This document shows positions 6,257 through 15,432 of a stretch of 17,187 bases of DNA, in pieces (positions within the stretch are counted from its first letter, which is position 1; each line of letters starts with the position of its first letter). Origin of the DNA: an uncultured Clostridia bacterium (lineage in GTDB: Bacteria; Bacillota; Clostridia; Oscillospirales; Ruminococcaceae); the NCBI GenBank assembly GCA_947628385.1, contig CANQZS010000011.1, positions 1-17,187 of the forward strand, written 5' to 3'. The notes under the pieces are model-generated. The model was not told the origin of the DNA and searched no databases. It worked only from the letters and a program-made list of their open reading frames with translations. A program made the translations under genes and the position numbers.

Positions 6257-7207
6257 TCAAAGAAGCTCTGTTATCTTGTCTATAACACCGCAAAGATGCT
6301 CGTCTGTAAGCCCGAAATCCATTTCCTTGTAGCTCCATACCGCGTGTCCTATCCCAAGCTTGGTAAATGCGGAATTTATCGCCTTGAACCATTGAACGGT
6401 ATCCTCCGGAGAAACGGTGTTTATTACCCCGTATTCGCCGCAGTAAAGCGCCGTGTCGTATTTTTCCGCAGTCTCAACAGCTTCCTTGAAAATGTTTTCA
6501 AAATATTCCGGCGTGATATTTGCTTCGGAAAAAGCTATACGCCTGCTTTGATCCATTTCCTTTACCCAGTATGCACCCTGATGCGTGAAATCCAGAGGAT
6601 CGTAACAATGACAGTTGTAAACTACCTTATCGTCATACGGAGGATCAAGATCCTTTACCGCCGCGGGACTGTTGTTCCAGTAGCCTCCGATAAGCACTAC
6701 CGTATCCGGAGCATTTCTGCGGATACGCTCCATTGCCTTTTTTGCTATGCTGTTCCATTTTTCACAGAATCCACGATCGGTGACCTCGTTAAGAAGCTCA
6801 AAAGCAACTCTGTCCGAAAACTTTCCATATCTTGCGGAGATCCTGTCCCAGAGCTTATAAAAACGCTCCTGATATTTTTCACTGTCAAAGAATCCGCTTT
6901 CGTTTTCCAGATAGTCAAATGAATATCCCGCAGTTTTATGCAGATCAATTATGGCGTTAAGACCAAATTCGCCGCACCATTCAACAGCTTTATCAATATA
7001 CGCGAAGCCGCTGTCGTCGGGAGTACCGTCCTCCTTTTCCAGAAGCTCATAGTCAACAGGAATACGCACATGATCCGCACCCCATGAAGCTATCCTTTCC
7101 AGATCGGACTTTGATATAAAATTATCGTAACGTTCCTTTGTATGATCGCACTGGGAAAGCCAGCCGCCTAAATTTACACCTTTTTTATAGCCTTTAAGAT
7201 CGTTCAT
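6257..7207 (-). CDS. Glycoside hydrolase family 5 (cellulase-like) enzyme, probably cytoplasmic
   Basis: This is a TIM-barrel GH5 enzyme that cleaves beta-glucosidic bonds with retention. Seen in order (numbered from the chosen start): KGVNLGGWL near the N-terminus, HVRIPVDY with the conserved Arg48, IIDLH (His90), FELLNE with the acid/base Glu141, CHCYDP (His200, Tyr202) and YCGEYG with the nucleophile Glu258. All catalytic positions are intact. There is no signal peptide, carbohydrate-binding or dockerin module, so it probably acts on imported oligosaccharides. Two ATGs compete: 7213 has its AGGA only 2 bases away, while 7207 has it at 8, so 7207 is preferred. It follows the solute-binding gene by 101 bases on the same strand, suggesting one operon. 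The exact GH5 subfamily and substrate are not decidable by eye. Confidence 0.92.
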   Translation of the reverse strand: MNDLKGYKKGVNLGGWLSQCDHTKERYDNFISKSDLERIASWGADHVRIPVDYELLEKEDGTPDDSGFAYIDKAVEWCGEFGLNAIIDLHKTAGYSFDYLENESGFFDSEKYQERFYKLWDRISARYGKFSDRVAFELLNEVTDRGFCEKWNSIAKKAMERIRRNAPDTVVLIGGYWNNSPAAVKDLDPPYDDKVVYNCHCYDPLDFTHQGAYWVKEMDQSRRIAFSEANITPEYFENIFKEAVETAEKYDTALYCGEYGVINTVSPEDTVQWFKAINSAFTKLGIGHAVWSYKEMDFGLTDEHLCGVIDKITELL

Positions 7208-7243
7208 GTACATATTCCTGCTTTCTGTGATGATAAATGTATT

Positions 7244-7283
7244 CCCCCTATGGGGTGAGCGGGAGCATAAACTGTTCCCGCTC
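7244..7283 (-). promoter_or_regulatory. Intercistronic hairpins between the solute-binding and GH5 genes
   Basis: A perfect 8-bp stem GAGCGGGA/TCCCGCTC (7257-7264 and 7276-7283) and a small CCCC-TAT-GGGG palindrome (7245-7255) lie in the 101-base gap. No T-tract follows on the minus strand, so it looks more like an mRNA-stabilising or attenuating hairpin than a full terminator. Such hairpins often give higher levels of binding protein than of downstream genes. Confidence 0.55.
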
Positions 7284-7308
7284 TTAAAATATAGGTATAG
7301 ATCAGATA

Positions 7309-8745
7309 TTAAAGCTCATTGTCAATGCGTGCGTTAAGCTCGTCAATATCAGTCTGAGCAAGGAGATTTACAGCCTCTCTTGTGGAAGCCCAGTCTGTTC
7401 CGTTGAATGAAGCCTGCTTAAGAGCGTCGTCAATGTCGTGAGCAACGCCTGCGCCGTTAATATCACCGGAAAGACCGCCTACAAAGCTGATCATAGGATG
7501 TTCTGCTGTAAGGTCGTCAACGGTCTTGTTCATTTCGAGCATTTCATCTGTCCAGCCGTAGTCCTCACGGTACTGCTTTTCGGTGATAGCCTTGCTCTCA
7601 TCGCTGTTGCCGGCGGTAAGTATGCACTTCATGTAAGCTGCTGCACCCTCAGGGTTCTGAGCGCCCTTGCAGAGTGAATAAGCGTCCATGCTGGAGGGCA
7701 GATAGTAAGCGTCAGCGTCGGGATCCTTAGGCATCGGAACGAACATTATCTCGCCGGGCTTGCCGAACTTTTCAGCATACTGAGGATCGCCCCAGAGCGC
7801 CCATGTTCCGATAGGCAGGAACAGTGTTTTGCCCTCGCCTATACGCTCAGCGTGTTCTGTCCAGTCAAATTCAGCCTTAGGAAGCGGCAGGTCGTTTGCC
7901 TTGAGGTCATACATGAAGTTCTCTGCACGCTCTATTTCAGCGCTTGCAAGGTTGTTTACCAGCTTGCCGTCTTTCATGCCGACCGGAGCAACGCCTGTTG
8001 TGAGCAGCAATGCTCTTTCAAAGTACCAGCTGTCATAAGCGAATTTATCCTCTTCGCGGCTGCAATAGTCCTCACACATCTTCTTGAATGTATCCCATGT
8101 CCAGTTATCTTCTGCAAGAAGCTCGGCAGGATCGTCAAGACCGTTTTCCTCGATGGTATTCTTGTTATATACCATAACGCAGGAGGAATATGTTCCTACA
8201 GCTGCAACATAGTGCTTGCCCTTGAGGACGTGCATATCGGAAAGTGCCTTTGCACCGGGAACGCCTGCCCAGAGAGCCTCGTCGTTAAAGTCGAGATAAT
8301 CGTCCCAAGCTTGGAATTTTCCCTCCAGAACACGTGACGGGAACGTATCGAATTCCTGAGCGGGGAACATATCCGGAGCGTCGCCGCCGACGAGCATTGT
8401 AGCAAGTCTGTCGTAACGTTCGTTATATGTGCAGGGGATATATTCGATCTTTCCTCCGTACTGCGTCTCGAACATTTCGAGAGCGGGCATTTTGGGCTTG
8501 CCGTCTGCGGGGTTGATGTCATATGTAGCCAGCCAGCGAACGGTTGGGTTTTCGAGTGTTTCAGCGTCTTCTACTACAACGTTTTCGAGAGCGGCTTTGT
8601 CCTCCTCGTTAAGCTCCTTGGGAGCGGTAGAAGCCGTTGTGGTCTGTGCTTCTCCGCTGCCTGTATCGCCGGAAGAGCAGCCTGTTGCCGCTGTGCCGAT
8701 AAATGCGAGAGCGGACATAAAAGCAAGTAACTTTTTGGTTTTCAT
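7309..8745 (-). CDS. ABC transporter sugar-type extracellular solute-binding lipoprotein
   Basis: This 478-residue family 1 (MalE-like) solute-binding protein has a lipoprotein signal (MKTKKLLAFM..., lipobox ATGC, Cys23) followed by a short G/S/E/T linker. The mature part has the family pattern: PTVRWLATYD, then FETQYGGKIEYIP, the helix RLATMLVGGDAPDMF, YVAAVGTYSSCVMVYNK, and ENWTWDTFKKMCEDY. It would capture oligosaccharides outside the membrane for an ABC importer. The start at 8745 is chosen because AGGAG lies 10 bases upstream and the signal peptide begins there; an ATG at 8808 would add 21 unlikely residues. No permease or ATPase genes are in the window, so it is an orphan here. The downstream GH5 gene suggests a beta-glucan oligosaccharide ligand, which is inference. 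Confidence 0.92.
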   Translation of the reverse strand: MKTKKLLAFMSALAFIGTAATGCSSGDTGSGEAQTTTASTAPKELNEEDKAALENVVVEDAETLENPTVRWLATYDINPADGKPKMPALEMFETQYGGKIEYIPCTYNERYDRLATMLVGGDAPDMFPAQEFDTFPSRVLEGKFQAWDDYLDFNDEALWAGVPGAKALSDMHVLKGKHYVAAVGTYSSCVMVYNKNTIEENGLDDPAELLAEDNWTWDTFKKMCEDYCSREEDKFAYDSWYFERALLLTTGVAPVGMKDGKLVNNLASAEIERAENFMYDLKANDLPLPKAEFDWTEHAERIGEGKTLFLPIGTWALWGDPQYAEKFGKPGEIMFVPMPKDPDADAYYLPSSMDAYSLCKGAQNPEGAAAYMKCILTAGNSDESKAITEKQYREDYGWTDEMLEMNKTVDDLTAEHPMISFVGGLSGDINGAGVAHDIDDALKQASFNGTDWASTREAVNLLAQTDIDELNARIDNEL

Positions 8746-8858
8746 AAGATCACTTCTCCTTTTTATTAATTGGTGTACGTTCAAAATACTGTACTTATAA
8801 TTTACCACAATATATGCAGATAAAATATTATATTTTTGACTTTTATATCGGATCTTTG

Positions 8859-8887
8859 TTGCAATTTTGATTTTTATATGCTATAAT
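8859..8887 (+). promoter_or_regulatory. Extended -10 promoter reading towards araC
   Basis: TTGCAA (8859-8864) and TATAAT (8882-8887) are 17 bases apart, and TGC just before the -10 box makes it an extended -10. The only gene downstream is the AraC regulator at 9289, so the leader would be about 395 bases and would contain the whole mosaic repeat at 8964-9217. Confidence 0.7.
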
Positions 8888-8963
8888 AGAGAAAACCAGA
8901 TTTGCGGGAATCATTCTGTTGAAAAAGTGAAAAACCATATCAGATTGTCGAAAAAGTGATTAC

Positions 8964-9217
8964 TATTTTGCGCGAAGCGCAAAATATAAAGCTGGTCAAG
9001 CTGAGCCCAGCTTGCGGATTCCAAAGGCAGAGCCTTTGGTCGCCGCCCGCAGGCGGCGAAACTCTCCTTTTCAAAGCGCTCTGCAAAAGGGTGAATTGCA
9101 AACTGCGCAGCTGTTTGCAAGAGGGGAACGCTCTGCAAGAGAGAGCGTTCCCCTGAACTAACGGCTTATAATATGTAAGCCTTTTTAAACAGTCCGGTGG
9201 ACTGTTTAAAAATCAAT
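8964..9217 (+). repeat. Mosaic palindrome element, copy 1 (254 bp)
   Basis: The left end is the palindrome ATTTTGCGC-GAA-GCGCAAAAT (8965-8985) and the right end TTTAAACAGTCC-GGT-GGACTGTTTAAA (9184-9210). Between them are further near-perfect hairpins: CCAAAGGC/GCCTTTGG (9021-9039), CGCCGCC/GGCGGCG (9041-9058), TTGCAAAC/GTTTGCAA (9096-9120) and a 12-bp stem GGGGAACGCTCT (9123-9153). The first 38 bases are identical to those of copy 2 and the right end nearly so, but the interior differs. Two GAAAAAGTG motifs (8922-8930 and 8950-8958) precede it. There is no open reading frame or transposase. Confidence 0.85.
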
Positions 9218-9288
9218 GTTAATATGTTTTTCTACGATCTAAGCCCCGCTTTGCGGGAGCAAAATTCTGTCGGAAGGGAGGTAATTCT

Positions 9289-10044
9289 ATGGCTGAATCC
9301 GGAAAAGCTCTTACATATAAAGCATTTATGAACAGAGAGTATTCCTTTAAACATTCACCCTTTGAACAGGAATTTGAATTCTACGACTGCGTAAGAGCCG
9401 GAGACGCAGATTCCGTAAAAAAACTTATGACCCCGCTCGGAGGCAGCGGCTCGGGAGTGCTTTCAGAGGATCCCATACGCAACCTCAAATACCATTTTAT
9501 AGTGACCGTCGCTATGATGACCCGCTTCTGCGTTGAGGGCGGCATGGAAATGGAGACTGCTTACACTCTCAGCGACCTTTATATCCTCAAAGCGGACAAA
9601 TGCGGGACTGCCGATGAGATACACAAGCTCCACAGCGAAGCCGTACTTGATTTCACTGCGCAGATGAAGCGCGTTTCACGGGGGAATATATATTCCAAGC
9701 CGGTAATAATGGCTATGGATCATATCTACGACAATCTTCATTCAAGGATCTCCGTTGAAGATATTGCCGGATCTGTAGGTCTTAGCACCTCGTACCTGTC
9801 GCGGCTTTTCCACAAGGAAGTCGGAGTTACTATAAGCACATACATTGCCGTAAAGCGTGTTGAAACTGCACAGAATATGCTGAAATATTCCGACTATTCC
9901 GCTCTTGACATAGGCAATTATCTTGCATTTACAACACACAGTCATTTTATAAGCACTTTTAAAAAGTATACGGGAATGACTCCGAATGAATTCCGCAAAA
10001 AGTATTACCGCTCTAATTGGGGAACGATCAAAAAGTCAAAATAA
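9289..10044 (+). CDS. AraC-family transcriptional regulator
   Basis: This 251-residue protein has a C-terminal AraC/XylS DNA-binding domain (about 140-240). The first helix-turn-helix is around ISVEDIAGSVGLSTSYLSRLFHK (154-176) and the second around ALDIGNYLAFTTHSHFISTFKKYTG (205-229), ending in the family signature MTPNEFRKKY. The N-terminal part is helical, with FYDCVRAGDADSVKKLM resembling the module between sensor and DNA-binding domain in gut Firmicutes AraC regulators; no cupin or response-regulator receiver is seen. GGGAGG lies 9 bases before the ATG. It is followed after 87 bases by the lichenase gene, which has its own TATAAT, and it is divergent from the solute-binding/GH5 genes. 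It probably controls beta-glucan use. The long hairpin-rich leader is unusual. Confidence 0.93.
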   Translation: MAESGKALTYKAFMNREYSFKHSPFEQEFEFYDCVRAGDADSVKKLMTPLGGSGSGVLSEDPIRNLKYHFIVTVAMMTRFCVEGGMEMETAYTLSDLYILKADKCGTADEIHKLHSEAVLDFTAQMKRVSRGNIYSKPVIMAMDHIYDNLHSRISVEDIAGSVGLSTSYLSRLFHKEVGVTISTYIAVKRVETAQNMLKYSDYSALDIGNYLAFTTHSHFISTFKKYTGMTPNEFRKKYYRSNWGTIKKSK

Positions 10045-10090
10045 TGATATAAATGTAAAAAGCATTGTATTGTTTTTTACTGATATATAC

Positions 10091-10124
10091 TATAATTTCA
10101 TTAACAGATCAAATTTTAGGAGGT
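10091..10124 (+). promoter_or_regulatory. -10 element and ribosome site before the lichenase gene
   Basis: TATAAT (10091-10096) lies in the 87-base gap after araC, but only a poor -35 (TATTGT, 17 bases upstream) is present, which fits a promoter that needs an activator. AGGAGGT (10118-10124) sits 7 bases before the ATG. Confidence 0.55.
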
Positions 10125-10131
10125 CAAGATC

Positions 10132-10893
10132 ATGAAGATCAATAAATTACTTAAAAGTGCAGCTGCCGCGCTTTCCTGCGTGATGATATTCTGCTCCTGC
10201 GGAAATGAAGCTCAGAATACCGGAAACAGCTCCAACGGTGAGGGAAGCTTCTCGGTGGATCTGAAAAACGGCTGTCCGGAATGGTTTGAAGCGTCCGACG
10301 GCTGGACTAACGGAAGTATGTTCAACGTTGATTGGAGAGCCGCAAACTGCACCTTTGAAAACGGAAAAATGCAGCTCATCATCGACAACGATCCGGAGGG
10401 CGGAGAGATCCCCTACACCGGCGGAGAATTCCGGTCAAAGAATTTTTACGGATACGGAAGATATGAGGTATCCATGAAAGCGATAAAGAACGATGGCGTT
10501 GTATCGTCATTCTTTACCTACACAGGTCCCTCCGACAACAATCCTTGGGACGAGATAGATGTTGAGATCCTTGGCAAGGACACCACCAAGGTACAATTCA
10601 ACTATTTCACCGATGGGACCGGCAATCATGAATTCCTGTATGATCTGGGATTTGATGCGTCGGAGGATTTCCACACATACGCATTTGAATGGTATGCCGA
10701 CAAGATAGTCTGGTATGTTGACGGCAAGGAAGCTTACACGGCTTCGGAGAACATTCCGTCCACGCCGGGAAAAATAATGATGAACGCATGGTGCGGCACG
10801 GGGGTTGACGGTTGGCTGAACAAATTTGATGACAGCTCGCTTCCTCTGACTGCGGAATATGAGAGCATTTCGTTTGAGGAATTCAAGGAATAA
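10132..10893 (+). CDS. Lipoprotein GH16 endo-beta-1,3-1,4-glucanase (lichenase)
   Basis: This 253-residue enzyme has a lipoprotein-type signal (MKINKLLK, hydrophobic run, Cys23 in FCSCG) and a GH16 jelly-roll domain from about 50. It is very close to Bacillus lichenases: GGEFRSKNFYGYGRYEVSM, VVSSFFTYTGPSDNNPWDE, DEIDVEILGKDTTKVQFNYF, FHTYAFEW, WYVDGKEAY and PGKIMMNAWCGTGVDGWL. The catalytic motif E-I-D-V-E gives nucleophile Glu141, Asp143 and acid/base Glu145, all intact. It hydrolyses mixed-linkage beta-glucan (lichenan, cereal glucan) on the outer face of the membrane. No dockerin or binding module is attached. It follows araC and ends at a strong terminator 7 bases after the stop. Its products would suit the divergent solute-binding/GH5 pair. 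Confidence 0.96.
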   Translation: MKINKLLKSAAAALSCVMIFCSCGNEAQNTGNSSNGEGSFSVDLKNGCPEWFEASDGWTNGSMFNVDWRAANCTFENGKMQLIIDNDPEGGEIPYTGGEFRSKNFYGYGRYEVSMKAIKNDGVVSSFFTYTGPSDNNPWDEIDVEILGKDTTKVQFNYFTDGTGNHEFLYDLGFDASEDFHTYAFEWYADKIVWYVDGKEAYTASENIPSTPGKIMMNAWCGTGVDGWLNKFDDSSLPLTAEYESISFEEFKE

Positions 10894-10899
10894 AGTCGG

Positions 10900-10930
10900 C
10901 GAGGGGAAGATTTTTCCCCTCGATTTTTTT
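10900..10930 (+). terminator. Strong intrinsic terminator of the lichenase gene
   Basis: CGAGGGGAA pairs perfectly with TTCCCCTCG around a 5-base loop (10900-10922) and is followed by ATTTTTTT. Confidence 0.95.
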
Positions 10931-10940
10931 GCGTAATTAT

Positions 10941-11271
10941 TATTTTGCGCGAAGCGCAAAATATAAAGCTGGTCAAGCCAGACAAAACCTTTGGTTTTGT
11001 TTTGCACAGACTTGCGGGGTCAAGGGGCGGAGCCCTTGCCGCGTAAACGAACGCAGTTCGTTTTTCGCAGGAGCGCGGAATCCTTTGCCTTTAAGAGCTC
11101 CGCAAGGGTGTGAATAAAACGACGCAAGCGTAGTCTAAGCCGCGAAGCGGCTTCAAGAGGGGGCTGCCTCTGCGAAAACCAAACTTCGTTTGGCTGAGGG
11201 CGCCCCTTAAACTAACTGATTATGTTATATAAGCCTTTTGAAACAGTCCGGTGGACTGTTTTAAAATCAAT
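10941..11271 (+). repeat. Mosaic palindrome element, copy 2 (331 bp)
   Basis: It begins with the same 38 bases as copy 1 (10941-10978) and ends with AAACAGTCC-GGT-GGACTGTTT (about 11241-11261) and the same flank. The interior is longer and differs: CAAAACC/GGTTTTG, CAAGGG/CCCTTG around 11021-11039, AAACGAAC-GCA-GTTCGTTT near 11045, ACGC-AA-GCGT near 11123, AGCCGC-GAA-GCGGCT near 11138, and a GGGG...CCCC arm that encloses CCAAAC-TTC-GTTTGG near 11180. Several hairpins sit where copy 1 has a hairpin of other sequence. No coding potential is seen. Confidence 0.85.
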
Positions 11272-11307
11272 TTAAGTATATTTTTACAATATTTTCTGCA
11301 TACCAAA

Positions 11308-11342
11308 AGGAGCTCCTTGTCCATAACTGACAGGGAGCTCCT
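11308..11342. repeat. 14-bp inverted repeat upstream of the rpoB promoter
   Basis: AGGAGCTCCTTGTC (11308-11321) pairs with GACAGGGAGCTCCT (11329-11342) around a 7-base loop with one mismatch. There is no T-tract on the plus strand and only TTTT on the minus strand. It may insulate the rpoB promoter from upstream transcription or be a leftover terminator. Confidence 0.55.
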
Positions 11343-11380
11343 CGGTAAAAAAATATTTTTGAAAAAACTGAAAAAAGTTC

Positions 11381-11409
11381 TTGACAAGTATTGCTTGTTG
11401 TGGTATAAT
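11381..11409 (+). promoter_or_regulatory. Perfect consensus promoter of rpoB-rpoC
   Basis: TTGACA (11381-11386) and TATAAT (11404-11409) are 17 bases apart, with A-rich sequence upstream that could act as an UP element. The predicted leader is about 135 bases. Confidence 0.92.
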
Positions 11410-11436
11410 TATATACTGTATCATAATGTGATTCTA

Positions 11437-11483
11437 TGCCGTTTTGAAGATTTATTTATATATAGTATATCATAAAAGCGGCA
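11437..11483 (+). promoter_or_regulatory. Hairpin in the rpoB leader
   Basis: TGCCGTTTT at the left pairs with AAAAGCGGCA at the right (one bulged G), enclosing an AT-rich loop of about 28 bases. No T-tract follows, so it is not a terminator. A regulatory role is unproven. Confidence 0.4.
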
Positions 11484-11552
11484 GGATTGCAACAGTTCCG
11501 ATGAAATTTTTTTCGGAAACATTCCCGTAATATTATAAGGAGGGACCCGCCT

Positions 11553-15341
<3,789 letters not shown>

Positions 15342-15355
15342 GACAAAACACTCTG

Positions 15356-15398
15356 TTCCGTCCCGAGCTTAAGATCGGGGCGGGACTTCGATCCGGAA
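15356..15398 (+). promoter_or_regulatory. Nested hairpin in the rpoB-rpoC gap
   Basis: GTCCCG (15360-15365) pairs with CGGGAC (15381-15386), and an outer TTCC/GGAA arm can extend it (15356-15359 and about 15394-15397). No T-run follows directly, so read-through into rpoC is expected. It may be a processing site or an attenuator. Confidence 0.45.
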
Positions 15399-15432
15399 TG
15401 AAACGATCAGCTTTTTAAAAGGAGTGTTATAT

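Noticed and set aside
6232..6285. Tiny plus-strand frame (17 codons) with a good AAGGAG site
   Set aside because: It overlaps the end of the GH5 gene in antisense, has no promoter and its product has no recognisable feature.
8746..8858. Promoter of the solute-binding gene on the minus strand
   Set aside because: The region is so AT-rich that several -10-like boxes appear, but none has a fitting -35 at 16-18 bases; no single choice is supportable.
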